Below, piece after piece: positions 1 to 13,071 of a stretch of DNA of 64,000 nt. The notes under the pieces are model-generated. The model worked only from the letters and a program-made list of their open reading frames with translations. It did no database searches and had not been told where the DNA came from. A program made the position numbers and the translations under genes. This stretch comes from Romanomermis culicivorax (taxonomy: Eukaryota; Nematoda; Enoplea; Mermithida; Mermithidae), in contig CAWUHX010000011.1 in NCBI GenBank assembly GCA_963922205.1, positions 1,240,001 through 1,304,000 of the forward strand, in the 5' to 3' direction. Positions within the stretch are counted from its first letter, which is position 1; every line of letters starts with the position of its first letter.

Positions 1-153
1 GAGAATAAAACTTTAAAAGCCGAAAGAAGACTATGGAAAAGTCTGATGAAAACTGATTACTTTTGAAAAATCTAGCAATAAACTAATTATAGAAATGCTC
101 GTCACCATATACCATCGTCACCATTAATCATTAATTCTTCGTATTTTTTCCAG

Positions 154-3100
154 GAAGCGCAAAAGGGTCTGAAGTTACAAGAGAATACTGAAATGTTGAA
201 ATCTGCCAGAGAAAAAACCGATCAATTGCTCTACCAGCTATTGCCGAAAAGCGTCGCTGATCAACTGAGGAAAGGTGTTTCAGCAGTAGCTACATGCGAA
301 GTAAGATTTGAATAGATGTCGAAATTTGTTTCTTCTTCAACAAGCCAATGGAAAATGCTATGCAAAATATAATATACAGCAAGTATTCAATATAGTGGTG
401 TTTTGAACTATGGTCTGTAGGTTTTGCCGATAAAACAATGTGAGTGTCCTCTGAAATCATAAAATCTCAAAAAAACTTCCATCAAATCCGTTTTCTGATC
501 GTGAGTAAAACTCTGTCAGATTGTCAGAAATCGCGAACCGACTTTTGGTTTCGAATTTTGGGGCAAATATTATCGATTTTAACAAAGTGGTACAGAATGA
601 CTACGGTTTGTCGACTTTTGCGAAATTAAAGTCGGAAAATTCGTATAAATTGATGGAAAGATATTCAGTCTGATGTCCAGCAAGGTCGCACGGAGACTTC
701 TATCCGGATGTTTATTATTTATTGACATTGAGCGTATTAGCCTGTGTCGCTATATTTTATGCTCACAATCAGCTGAGCATCGGAAAAGTTATTAATTTAA
801 GTTAGTAAAACCTTACGAAATTTACTTCGACAACTGTTCGGAAAAGTGCAAGATTAAAATTTAACGCTGTTAAAATTGAATTATAGTCTGTTTTTCTTGA
901 AATGCTTCTAAATAATGAAAGTGGAAAGCAAATAGTATTTCAAATTTCCACGATTTTCTGATAAACAACATATCGTATAGGGCTGGAAATTTGTGAGCAT
1001 ACTCACCTCATCTTCAACGATTTTTCGAGAGAAAAATTTTACGATAAGAGCTTTATGTAAACGAATTTGACGACAGCACTGATTTCTGTCACTTTTCTAT
1101 TTGGAGGCATTTTATAAAAAACAGACTATAGGGCTCATGCTTGCTCATCATTGTGGTTTTTTGGTCACCTTTCTTTCAGAGCTTCGATAGCGTTACCATA
1201 CTTTTCACGGACATCGTTGGTTTCACGTCTATTTGTTCAAATATAACTCCCATAGCAGTGGTTAACTTTCTCAACCACATGTATAGCGTTTTTGATGCGC
1301 TGACCGCCCAGCATGCAGTTTTTAAGGTTTGTTTTTTTATCAAACGAAAATCACTTGACTGTGAATTTGATCATCCAGGTTGAAACCATCGGAGACGCTT
1401 ACATGATAGTCGGCGGCGCTCCAGTTAAGAACATTTATCACGCGGAGTATGTGTGCGATTGCGCCTTGTCCATCATGAAATCGGTTGAAAAGATGATAGA
1501 AGCAACTTCTAAAAGACCGATTCAAATCAGGGCAGGTGAAACCCTCTACTGAGAATATTCGTTTCTGGTTATTTCCATTGCCAGACTTAATTTCTTAACT
1601 CGCATTAATCCTTCTTCTGATCACAGTCGTCAAGATTCCACTAGCCTTACTACAAGTGCACAATATCTACAATCTACAGCACTGTTCTTTGTACCTAACG
1701 AATGAAACAGACTCGAGCACAAACAAAAATTCTGACCTCGTTTTACTCTTACAAACGAAAATTTTAGAGTCGAGTACTGAAAAGACCTTTTCCAGCGTTT
1801 TAGAAATCAAAAATTCCAAAAACATCCAAATTTACAGGATTTCTTAATTTCCAAGTCATTCGCTGGACTCCACTATACGTTGACCTTTATGGTGGTATAC
1901 CGGACTATATTGACAATCTCACCGCCACGAGTTCCTGAGCCTAAGTCTATGCCTATGCCCTAACGCTAAGCCTAATTCAGGTAAAACTCGTGGTGGTAAA
2001 AGCTTATTACTGTAATAAAAGAATAAAATTTCTCGTCCGTGAGCGGTAAACATAATAGCTGAGAATTTCCTCTCATAAACTCGTTAAGTGGTCAAAATTT
2101 TTCAGAGGACTCAGGTGACAAACACTATCCAAATTAAAAGTGGATAAGCATGTTGGTTTTTTTACGATTTCGACGTTCTCATTATCATGGAGAAATTTTA
2201 CGTTTTCCTACTGTCTAAAGTTTTTCATTCCTTGAGAGTATGCGTATCAAATTAAACCCACTTCTTTAGTTGCCGCCGTCTGTTCTTTCAAAGTAATTGG
2301 TATGTAATGAGTTCATGGAAAGCGTCAGTAATTCAGCGGTTGCTGGAATCGAACAGAAAATGATAGCTTTTATACTGCTTTTTCAAACTCGTAGAGTATT
2401 TCAAACAACATACGCAGTGCGGTTAAAATTCCAGACGAAGTTCATGGATTTTTTACATTCATAAATTTATTCAATTTTGTGCTTGCACGTCGACGATGTT
2501 AATTTTTAGACTGTTAAAACGTAGAAATACAAAAAATGATATTTATATTTTTTAGCATAGTGCCAAATTTTAATTTCAGGTGTCCATTCAGGCAATGTTG
2601 TTGCAGGCGTCGTTGGACTACAGATGCCCAGATACTGCCTATTCGGTGAAAATGTCGCCGTAGCCAACAGAATGGAAAGTACCGGAAGCGTAAGCGAAAA
2701 CATACTCGTCTATTATAAAAAATTCCAAATAGACTAAGACATCAAAATATGCTCCGCAACTTCAGGAGAAGTCCACTTGAAGATCAACTGTGTTGCATGA
2801 GTGATACAGTATTTCCCATTACATCTTTTCACAATAACTATATAAAAGCATAGATGCCTATAGTCTATTCGTTTTGAAATGATAGATGCAGCGCAAGGTC
2901 ATAGCTGAACTTGAATTAAAAATTATGGAAGGAAGATCAAAATTATGTAGATTCTAATCCAGGGTTTTTTCGTTTTCTTCTCTACGGGCCGATTGGCTTC
3001 AAGCGTCAAAATTTTACAAGCCAATCCGAATTTCAACAAATGAAACTAAAAAGTTTGTAAACGATGTGGAAGAAAAAACAACGTTTTTTCAACAAATTTA

Positions 3101-6100
3101 TTCAAAAGCACTCCTCAAAATCACTGTAGAACCACATAACAAATGCGGCCCTTTCTTGAAAAATGCTTTTTCTTTAAAAAGTCAGTAAGAAGATGCGACG
3201 TCACCTTGTTGATTCGACCGAGTGCAATAGTTTAATATAATTTTGGGTAGTTAAACTCTTGAAAATCAAAATCAAATTAATGTTTCGTGTCTAAGATAGT
3301 CAAGAGTCAACGTCTGTAAGAATCAACTGAATTTCGAGCAATGTGGGTATGTCAAGATTATGTTTTTCCTCGTTTGCAGACATAATGTACAACTTTTTCT
3401 CTGATTTTGAGTCTGCTAAGCATTTTGCACAAAAGTTATTTTCATTGAGCTATCGCGGTGTAAAGTGTTCAAAATTAGTATATGCGAATAATTCCATATT
3501 CCATACATGTATTCTTCACAATTTTGAAGATTTTCAAGTGCGGCTTTTTTCAATCAATAATAGACTGAACAGGCTTTGGAGAACAGTTAGGCATTTGTCT
3601 CTCTGAATGTCCGTTCTAATACAGCGTACAAAAGAAGTAGAAAAAATTAAACACTCACTTTTGTTAATTTTTCACTTTAAACACTACAACTCGAGATTGG
3701 TTGGATGAAATTGAACCCTATTTCACCATAACATGTGCCATCCATGAGCTTAACGTGACGCGAAAATTTAAAGCTACACCGTAAAAATACAGTGAGGAAT
3801 TTTGCCATATGTAAATAAATCCCAGTTATACATGTCATTTATAGCATGTTTTTGCGTCAAATTATCGTGAGTGTCTGGTCTCAGTCAATTTTCGACAATG
3901 TTTCATGGAATTTTTTTATCGACAGTACTTTAATGCAGCCTTCAAACAGACATTCCAGCAGTTCTTGGACTTTAAGTTCCTGTGCAACATGTGATAAAAT
4001 TTATAAAATTAAACTTTTACTCTTAAATTTTCACTTTATACTTTACTACTCGGGATTTGTCGTATAAAATCGAACCCTACTCGACTACAACATGTACCAT
4101 TTATGTGCCTATAGTCTGTTTTTCTTGAAATGCTTCTAAATAATGAAAGTGGAAAGCAAGTAGTATTTCAGATTTTCACGATTTGCTGATGAACAATATA
4201 ACCGAGGACTAGAAATCGAACCCTACTCGACTCCAACATGTACCATTTATGTGCCTATAGTCTGTTTTTCTTGAAATGCTTCTAAATAATGAAAGTGGAA
4301 AGCAAGTAGTATTTCAGATTTTCACGATTTGCAAATGAACAATATAACCTATAGGACAGGAAACTTGTCAGCATTCTGACCTAACCTTTAACAATTTTTA
4401 GATCACAAAATTTTACAGGAAGAGCTCTATGTAAACAATTATGAGGACATACTGATTTGTGTCACTTTTCTATTTGGAAGCATTTTATAAAAAACACACT
4501 ATAACAGCATGAAAAAATTCATAACTACATGATAAAAACCCCTTGACCAATTTCAGCATATGTAAATCAAACCCCAGTTTTACATATCATTTATTGTAGG
4601 TTTTTTTTTGAAAACTATATATGTTTCGGCATGAAATTTTAAAAAAATGATAGTATTTTAATGCAGCCTTCAAACGGTTGATCAATTTGTTTTTTGGACT
4701 TTTAGTTTCACTGCATCATGTAATAAAATTTTTAAAAATTACATTTTTACAATTGATAGTTTGGCACAAGAACTCGGGTAGAATAAAATCGAACCTCATG
4801 TTAACACCACATCTAGTATCCATATATGCTTTGCATGAGAAAAATCCGAATCATATAATCAAAATTATTTCAGACTTGACTCAGTTTTGAAGATTTTGCC
4901 GACTATCGAGCTAACAACTGTATTTCCTATCTTTCGAAGACATTATGAAGACTTCTGGTATACATTTTGGAAGCATAAACGCATGAATTCTTTTAGAAAA
5001 CAAGCGTTTGATGAGTTCCCCACACATGATCGATGTTATGGCCACAGCTCACATCAAAGAGCCTGATGAAGGTATGCACCACTCAGATATGTTCTGATTG
5101 CATAGCGAGGAATGTTCCCTGTAGAAGAACACCGATATTTTCCTACCACAAGTTTGAAGAGGAAATCTCATATGAAAAGCTCGAATGTCACATTACAATG
5201 AATCAAAGATTGATGGATCTTTCATTCCGAACTTTTTCGGATCAATGGCAGCATACAACATACCGAAAAAACTTTCATGTTGTATTTGAAATATATGTGG
5301 AAGCATAGATGCTGATGGCCGCAGGCAGGAGTTTTGTCCAGGGATCGACCTTAATGCACGTGTTTCCAGCACCCACACTTACCCGAGAAACTGCTAGTAT
5401 GAATACTTAAACCCCACAATATTATAACCCAAATTAGGAACCCTTCAGCTTCCTAATTTGAATTCCCAAATGCCAAGGCCAAGAGAGGAGACGTTTCTCC
5501 TGTGCAATTTTACGTAATAAAAACAACTTATGTAACAAATATACAATATTACGAAAGGGGCGGAGTTAATACAAAATAAACCGACATGCTGAGGAAAACT
5601 AAAGGCATGGGGAACAGCGACCAATGAAAAATATATACAAATATTGATGATTGAGAGCTCACCCACACACCTAGTGAATCCAGGCTACAGTAAAACGCTT
5701 CAAAGTGGTCCGCTTTGCGCAATCCAAATTGTACCTGGGCGCATCTTCTCAAAATCGACAAAATATATGAAAATCCTAAAAATCAGCAGAAACACACTGC
5801 AACATTCACACAAATTGCAACTTATGATTTCAGCGCTAAATGCTGCACTATGATATTCTGAACATAAAATTGAGTAATGATTAATCCATCAGGACCATAA
5901 TTGATGGTTCACAGTCAGACCTGAGACTACTCTCATGCTTCAGTCACTCTTCTGTCCTGTGAAAAGTGCAGGTTTAAGTAAAAATGAATATGACTGATAG
6001 AAGAGACTTTCTCTACAAACTCTTATGATATAATTCCACGAACCGGCGATATTTTTTGAAATTCTAAGCTGGAAATGCCTCTAGATTACACTAAAATTCC

Positions 6101-7027
6101 TATCCGAATTTCTAGGAGCCATGGCTCAATTGGCATGAAAAACTGTGCTCCAATCAATAAGTTTTTTCTTCATAATACAGGGTCCTCTATATCACTCCTT
6201 TCAAGATTAGCGAAATTGATTTCATTATCTATAGTAAGGCTGAGTTTTGCAAAACTCTACCCACTGCATCGATCATTTCAAAGTCAATGGAATATTCGTT
6301 TTCGTTTGTTTAATAGCATAAACTCTGTATTTGCGTGACTCAGGTTTTCTGATGTTGATACCCAAAAGCACTCTCTGGGACAACAACAACCGATTTGGTG
6401 CAATGCCAATGCACGTTCCATGACCAAAATCGTTAAAAATGCTGTTTCCTTCAGCCCATGAAGATTAAAGTGAGTGAGACGACGAAAAAAGCTTTGGACG
6501 ACCTGAAGCTCAACTCTTTCATTTTTTCGCCAAGCTCACCGATCGACATTGGCGTAAGTAAAATCAAAACCTGACTTCATGGTATTAGATGGTGAACAAT
6601 AAAATTTGGTGAAAGAAAGTTTTGCCGACTGTTGGCATACAAGTCCTGGAATTTTGGAGACTTAAAGACCGTGCATCCGGTAGTTCATGCTACCGCTCAT
6701 GAACTCCAATAAATCTTTATTATGTATTATTTCTCTTTTAACAATGATCATTTGTGCTTTGTAAATTGCGCATTCCAGAAATTATTAGATACTGCTGTAA
6801 CTACAACTAAAAAGTTTGAATTTATACAGAACCAAAAACAACTGAAAACTTTCTGGCTGGATTGCAAAAACGGACCACCTAGGCCGCCGCCACTCGAGGA
6901 CGATGGGATGGAGGAGGAAAATGAAATCGTCGACCCTGAGGCCGAAAATCGATACACTCCAGTCAGCACTGTCGAAATTGATCGCATTTCTTCTAGACCC
7001 AGTAGCGTTGTTCAAGGGGCCGAGTGA
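154..7027 (+). CDS. Guanylate cyclase, catalytic half (5' exons outside window)
   Basis: Six exons join in phase: 154-300, 1180-1326, 1379-1535, 2580-2689, 6455-6553 and 6779-7027 (302 codons plus TGA), all with AG/GT borders. The product begins with the dimerisation helix that precedes class III cyclase domains ([18 protein letters not shown]), then the cyclase domain. Both metal aspartates are visible (LFTDIVGF and VETIGDAY). The guanine-selecting Glu (VETIGD) and Cys (PRYCLFG) are present, as is the NRMESTG segment. It should therefore convert GTP to cGMP. The end of the domain is unusual: the usual G-x-VKGKG before TYWL is replaced by [13 protein letters not shown], followed by an acidic, proline-containing tail of about 60 residues. 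Because the N-terminal half is missing, I cannot tell a soluble haem type from a receptor type; the presence of both metal Asp excludes a canonical beta subunit. Introns carry MITEs and diverged duplications. Confidence 0.93.
884..1128. mobile_element. Mariner-like MITE, copy 1 of family M
   Basis: A 245-bp element in cyclase intron 1. Its ends are inverted repeats of about 30 bp starting TAGTCTGTTTTT and ending AAAAACAGACTA, each flanked by TA, as expected for Tc1/mariner-type insertion. No coding capacity. Four more copies are in the window: 4112-4203 (partial), 4258-4501, 20321-20566 and 21852-22118. Confidence 0.85.
3650..4830. repeat. Diverged duplication in cyclase intron 4
   Basis: The stretches about 3655-4080 and 4545-4830 are diverged copies of each other. 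Shared landmarks include CATATGTAAAT, TTTAATGCAGCCTTCAAAC and CTCGGG followed by AAAATCGAACC. In between, a 146-bp segment is tandemly duplicated (units starting at 4071 and 4217), so that the left end of a family M MITE appears twice (4112 and 4258). The second copy is full length. Confidence 0.7.
4258..4501. mobile_element. Mariner-like MITE, copy 3 of family M
   Basis: Full-length 244-bp copy with the same TAGTCTG/CACACTA ends and TA flanks as the copy at 884. A partial copy (4112-4203) precedes it, created by the local tandem duplication. Confidence 0.8.
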
Positions 7028-7361
7028 TACAGGAAGAACTTGCGTTTTTCATTGGAACTTAGATCTAGAATCGACGCGAATGCGTCTTAAATGAGTAAAA
7101 TAAATTGCTGAAAATGAATTGGACTTCAAATGAAGCACCTGATTGATAAGCCTACTAGAATTTGTAGATTTCGGAAGTCATAAGCTATACTGTAATTAAA
7201 CAGGCAGAAGTTTTCTTGTGCTTCTTATTATGATTTTCGATAATCTTATTGCCTGCAATATTTATCTCATGAATAGATCTGGAGTTCACTGTAGCTAAAT
7301 ATCATCTTACTTCACGCAATGTGTCCAAGATACTATGTCGCCTTTAGTTACTATGCACACA

Positions 7362-8105
7362 AAGCCCTGAATTCAGAAGTGAAATCGCCGACTGTCGCCC
7401 ATTCCAAGGATTTAATCGGCGACAGTCGCCGATTTACAAAATTTTTTTGATCATTCGGAGAACCGAGAATATTTTCTTATTTAGCACTCGGGGAATCGGA
7501 ACGTTTGGGTAATACAGACTATAATGCATAGTTTGAGGGAATGGGAATTATATTCATAATCTGGACTTTTGGGGAATAGGGGCTTTCGGAAAAATTGGAA
7601 CGTTCAGGGGAAATGGATATTTGAGGAATAAGGACACAATCAAAAACCATAACACTTTTAGGAAAACCAGTATATACAAGTCCCTCAAAGAAAACAAAAT
7701 AAGGTTGTACCTGATAATAACCAACCAAAATTTTTCTTTCCTCACACGTGGATTGTATAAACATGCACACTGTATAAGTTTTTTAGGTTTTATATTGTTT
7801 ATGAAAAGCTGAAAATAACCTTGTGATGCCTAGAGCAATTTTTTCTTCCTTATACTTAATGTGTAAAAAATCGGCGACAGTCCTGAAAAATAGAACAGTG
7901 TTTGTTCTATTTCGCGAATTTCATTCCTTATTCATACGATTGTCGCTAATTGTCGGCGACAATCGACGACTGTTGGCAATAAAAATCCTAGGATTTTTTC
8001 ACTTCTAAATTGGTAAAGTCAGAAACAGTGGCCGATGAAATTTCCACGGAATCGGCGACCGTCTGCGACAAAAATCTTTGGATTTTTCACTTCTGAATTG
8101 GGCTT
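7362..8105. mobile_element. Foldback-type MITE with CGGCGACAGTCGCCG words
   Basis: Left end AAGCCC..AATTCAGAAGTGAAA and right end TTTCACTTCTGAATTGGGCTT are inverted copies. Palindromic words built on GGCGAC/GTCGCC cluster just inside both ends (7383-7435 and 7870-8075). The middle has no convincing gene. I could not define a clean target duplication, so the superfamily is open. Confidence 0.6.
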
Positions 8106-8489
8106 AATCAAAATTGTCTGGTGAAGCTCCTATGTATAATTTGAAGATGACAAAAGGTTCCGTCGCGAAAGCATCAAACATAGTCATCAAAAACGTCTAC
8201 TCCAAGGCTTTGCTGTATAACTTTTTCTCAAATACTTTCTATATAATCAAATGGAATCGCAAATCTTCAGTTCAATGAGCTACGTTTTTAACAGAAATAG
8301 CATAAGTCAGAAATATACTTGCTTTCTAATTTATAGGCGTTTTTTAACGAAACAGACTGGATGTTGAAACATAGAGATTACAATTTCGTAGCTCTTTTGA
8401 TCGGAAAAATCATCAAGTGCTACTTTCAGAGTCAGCACTTCATCGCCTTGTTTACTGTAATTCAATTTGTTCAAATACCGTCTGGTGGT

Positions 8490-8760
8490 CAAATTTCAAC
8501 TATATTCCCTTCATTTTGAAATGATCGAGGCAGCAAGGTTGCAGTCAAGCATTAATTCAAAATTATGGAAAGCTGGTTGACTCTGTTCAGTATATTTTTC
8601 CATCACAATACAGACTCCTTATGATTACTCTTCTTTTCAACTATTTCAAGATTATCAAAATTGATTTTCCGATCCTTAGTAAGGCTGTGTTCGCCGAAAC
8701 TCCGACTGCTGTATCGATCATTTCAAAATGGATGGAGCGTAGCATCGATTTACTTGCCGC
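8490..8760. repeat. Diverged intergenic repeat, second copy of cyclase intron sequence
   Basis: Sequence around 8500-8590 resembles 2865-2950 (TTTTGAAATGAT..GCAGC.AAGGT), and 8630-8755 resembles 6200-6330 (TAGTAAGGCTG..TATCGATCATTTCAAA). An open frame crosses this segment (8621-8854) but its similarity to intron DNA argues that it is repeat, not gene. The rest of 7028-9333 shows no gene that I recognise. Confidence 0.5.
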
Positions 8761-9333
8761 TGGTGACTGCGAAAGGATCTACTGGAAAGACTTTTTCCCT
8801 GAATTCTCGTATGAAATGCAAACCCTCTTGTTTTTGAATAATAAGCTCCATTAAGCAAATATAATTCATGTGGTTGGATTTGATGGAGAGGTTGTCTCCG
8901 CATATTTGCTAAATCTGAGTGCAAAAATTTTTGGAAAATCTTAAAAATTTTCCTTAAAAATATGTCTCACAATACTGTAAAAATTACGCCCTTATCCAAA
9001 AAATGATTACATATTCAGGTAAGCTCTGAATCGGTGGTTCCAGTCTAAGAATGTAGAGTTGAAATTTGAATCGTGCTTTTCACAAAGAAACAGACTTTTA
9101 CAGTAAACTAATGCTACAACGGCCACTGCGCTCTGACATAACGGAAGACAGGCATTGATCGTTACAAATATGTTCGATGAGTATGGAAAATGCTCCTGAA
9201 ACTTAAGAAAGCCTCGGGCGAAAGGAGCTCAACGATCTAGACATATGATGCGATATTTTCACGATCAGGAAGTGATTTTATATTTGATGTCTAGAAAGTT
9301 GCTCAAAGATCGGTAGGTCTTGTTCCACCAAAT

Positions 9334-12300
9334 ATGTGTAAACATGGACCTCATGACACGTCACCAAACATTAAAACCAAGACAAAATCATTCTTCGAAA
9401 TTTTGCTGTCGGCAATCGGTCGGTTTCCCTCACTTTGTACTGAAGAAATGAATCAAAACGGATCGTCGAAAATCGAAATCAGCTTCGGATCGTTGACCCT
9501 CGACGATTTCTGCGGCATCGAATCTTCACTAAATAAACTGCCGCCGCAACAAATGATGTTCGACCCGAATGTCGAAATTTTCGCGCGAAAAGTTTTCATC
9601 GGCGGCTTGCCGATGGACATATCGGAAGGTGAGGACTGATTAACACATGCTCATACATGGATGACAATATTGATCCGCAGTGGTTATTTTCATAAGGAAA
9701 AGTATGCTTTACCTCGGTGATCAGAAAATTGAAATTTCGAGATTTCAGTCTTTTAAGTTAGACTGCATCACACAATATTGGCGTGCCCGTGGACGAGCGT
9801 GACTTACAATGATTTCATCTTTTCCCAAGAGTGAACGTGATGTCAGTGCGATGATCATAGTTCGTAAATTTTTTAAATTTTGTTCACAAACTAAGGACGT
9901 CGGTACTCTGGAAAATATTGTTGATTTTCCATGTGTTATATCTTGTTCGGATGAACAATCAATACAAAATTTGCCAGGTTCTTGAAAGTCAACAACTGTG
10001 GCAGATAAAAAATTTCAAAGAAAATTTTATGAGTCTGCAATTTTTGGTTTATGAAGGGAAATAAATAGTTTTGGTACATAGCAAAGAATTTCAGAAAATT
10101 TTGTCTTTTCTGAGAAAATCAATGCTATTGTGATTTTCTCAGAATATATTCTTCGCAGATGTCTTTAATGTGTCTTTAATGTAGGAGAACTAGTTAGATA
10201 TATTCTTGGGCGTGTGTCAACAAAAATAATATTCAGATTTCTTTCGTCATGTAAAGAATGACGTAGTCAATTCATATTTCCAGAGCAAATCAAAAGTACG
10301 TTCAACAAATTTGGTCCTTGCATCGTCGATTGGCCACATAAATCAGAAACGAAAGCTTTTTATCCACCCAAAGGTACGAATCATATTATGAAGATTAATG
10401 AACAAGTATTTGAGTAAGACAAGCGTTCGTCGTGGCCAATAATATTCTACGTCTAAGAAAGAATTACAGATATTTGTTTTCCAGAGAGGCTATTATTTTC
10501 ATGAAACATCATGTCCGTGGAGGCAGTTGCATTCTTAGTCGAGCTATCCTACTGCCTAAGTAAATTGAAAACTGTAATTTCATATTTACAGGCTACGCCT
10601 TCTTGATATTCGAAAACGAAACTTCAGTTCAGTATCTTGCCAACAGTTGCCTGAAAGAAGATGACAAGTATTATTTGGGCGTCAACAGTCAAACTTGCAA
10701 AGATAAGCCGGTATAACAACATGAATAATATTTTTTTTGCATTCCTCGGAAACTCGATTTTTTATTTTGTAGGTTCAAGTTAGGCCTTGGTGCCTTGTAG
10801 ATTCGGAGTACTATTTGGATCGGTCATTGAGCCTAGATCTACGAAAAACTGTCTTCATTGGCGGAGTACCACGACCTTTGAAAGCTCGTAAATTGCATTG
10901 CTTTACATCGAAGACTGTTTCACTGACTGTGGGTCTGGATTATCCTTCTGCCAAAGTGACTTTGACGGAATCTGTGATTGGATCAATGTTTTTCAGACGA
11001 AATTTATGGTGTCTAATAAACTGCGTAAAATAATTATTCTGACCAAGCTAAACGCCGATCGATCATTGATCAATTGAAAAGACAAAAGTGCAATTTTTCT
11101 AGAAAAATCAATAAAAATTTCTTCAACCAATGCTGACAATCGCGCTAAAAATCTCAAGGCAGTAAGCCTTGACGTCGAAAGTTGGTTAGGTCACATTTAT
11201 ATTTGCTGTTGAGCAATTGGACAACCAGCTCCAGTTCTTTTTTACGTATTATGTTCACGTTCTCTTTTCCCCATAGATGAACTTGCCGAAAGCATGAATA
11301 ATCTCTACGGTGGCGTATGCTACGCCGGAATAGATATCGACCCCGACTTGAAATACCCGAAAGGAGCGGGCAGGGTGTCTTTTTCGAAGCACGAAAGTTA
11401 TATAGCAGCCATCGCAGGACGTTTCATTCAATTACAGCATACCGATATTAATAAAAGGGTAACAATTGGAGCATGTATTTCCTAGTGTCTATTTAGGACG
11501 TTGAAGCTATAATTCTTTCCAAAATCCAACGAAATTATGTACTCGTGAATATCTAGAGAAGTGGATTTCACATCCGATCGTTTTGACCGTAGATTGTAGT
11601 TGCAGCTTTTTGGGGTGTTCACAATTGATATGAAACCAATTTTTGTGATGCTCATAACGATATAAACAGTGATACTTTAGGCTGAAGTGAAACCATACGT
11701 GCTGGACGATCAAATGTGCGACGAATGCAATGGTAAGTTGTATGATACTTAAAATTCCTTTTTAATAAACGAAAAATTATGGAGATTCATTGCCGTATTA
11801 ATTACTGTAATTTGAACATCAAAGATTCATTCTTTTTTCACTTTCAATGTCCCAGCATGTTTCAGCAAAGCTCAAATCTCGTGCGACGGGATCAATGGCA
11901 GAAATGCTGAAGGTAGAAATCTGCACTTTTCCACAAACAAATTTACCATTGAAACTCGTAAGGGAAGGGTCGCAGAATGAGAAATATACTCTGTTTCTCT
12001 TTAAATGCATTGAAAGTTGAATGCAAGTACTTATTCCTACTTTCTCTGCTAAATTGTATGTAAAACTGGAAGTAAGTAAACAAACTCAACTAACTGTTAA
12101 TAATCTTTTGAGTGAAAATCTGACTGAAATTTTCTGTGTAAACGATTGACGATATTACTGATTTCAGTAATTACTGTAGTAAAACTAAAATTAAAATTAA
12201 GTTTTTAGCCACGAACACACACGCGACACAGCGCCGTTTTGCAGAAATCTTATATAATTTGCATCGATTAAATTTTTAAACCGATCGCATTTTACATATT

Positions 12301-13071
12301 AAGTTTCGTGATCTGGGAGTACGCTATTCAAGTCCTCTCCAAAAAAGACGAGTAAAGACATCTCTTACAAATGAGGTTCAGAAGGAAAAGTGCCGCTCAT
12401 GAGAAAGCGAGTAATAAATAATTTTTTCTCTCAGATAAACTGTCGCAGTATAGGGGACTATAATGTGAAAAAAAGAAAATTTGGCTTTGGATTATTTTGT
12501 ATTCCGTGGCTCATTCCCAAATTAAAGAATTTTAAATCTGTTGTGAAAATTCGTCAAAAAACACTGAACCTAATAAACACTTCTCGATCGACATAAATTC
12601 GAGCGTTCATTACCAAATTTATGCACATGAAAATTGCGGACGGTCAACTTTTCAGGAACTCTTTGCAATGGCAAATACGCTTCTTATTTTTGCTCGAACG
12701 TCACCTGTCTACAGTACTATTGTGAAATTTGTTGGCCAAAAATGCACGAAAAGCCCAGCAGGCGCGACCACCGACCGCTGGTCAAACAAAATTCGGCCGA
12801 TCGCCAACACCAATACTTTTTACGACACGCGATAGTCGCGGCGGCCGCCTCGAGCGCAGCCGCCGTCGGATCCACCGCCGGAGGTCCTTTGTGCCTACAG
12901 GCTCCGCCACCACCATCGTCTGTCGCTTCTTTGCTTGCTCCGCCTACCTTTCCGACGACTCTACTCAACGGCGACCAGCAAGGAGCGCTAAATTTCGGAG
13001 CCGGATCGTCGTCGTCGATGATGCCGCCGATCGCTTCCTTATACCCAACGAGTTATCGCTGCATTTATTGA
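9334..13071 (+). CDS. CPEB2-4/Orb2-type cytoplasmic polyadenylation element-binding protein
   Basis: Seven exons join in phase: 9334-9628, 10284-10373, 10592-10710, 10773-10887, 11277-11458, 11681-11732, 12656-13071 (422 residues from the ATG at 9334; the ATG at 9448 is an alternative). Domains: RRM1 (KVFIGGLP, GYAFLIFE), RRM2 (TVFIGGVP, GAGRVSF) and the Cys/His ZZ zinc domain (DDQMCDEC, YFCSNVTCLQYYCEICW). IVDWPHK, PPKGYAFL and the KDKPVQVRPW linker place it in the CPEB2-4 group, not CPEB1. It should bind 3' UTR elements and control mRNA translation in the cytoplasm. Odd points: the N-terminal region is only about 80 residues with no Q-rich prion-like stretch, so upstream exons may be missing; and after the ZZ domain there is an extra tail of about 90 residues, GC-rich in coding and rich in Ala, Ser and Pro, where relatives stop soon after the ZZ domain. 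Confidence 0.93.

Noticed and set aside
5033-5308. Open frame in cyclase intron 4, preceded by [21 protein letters not shown]
   Set aside because: The cyclase exons at 2689 and 6455 join in phase and give a normal domain without it; no family similarity.
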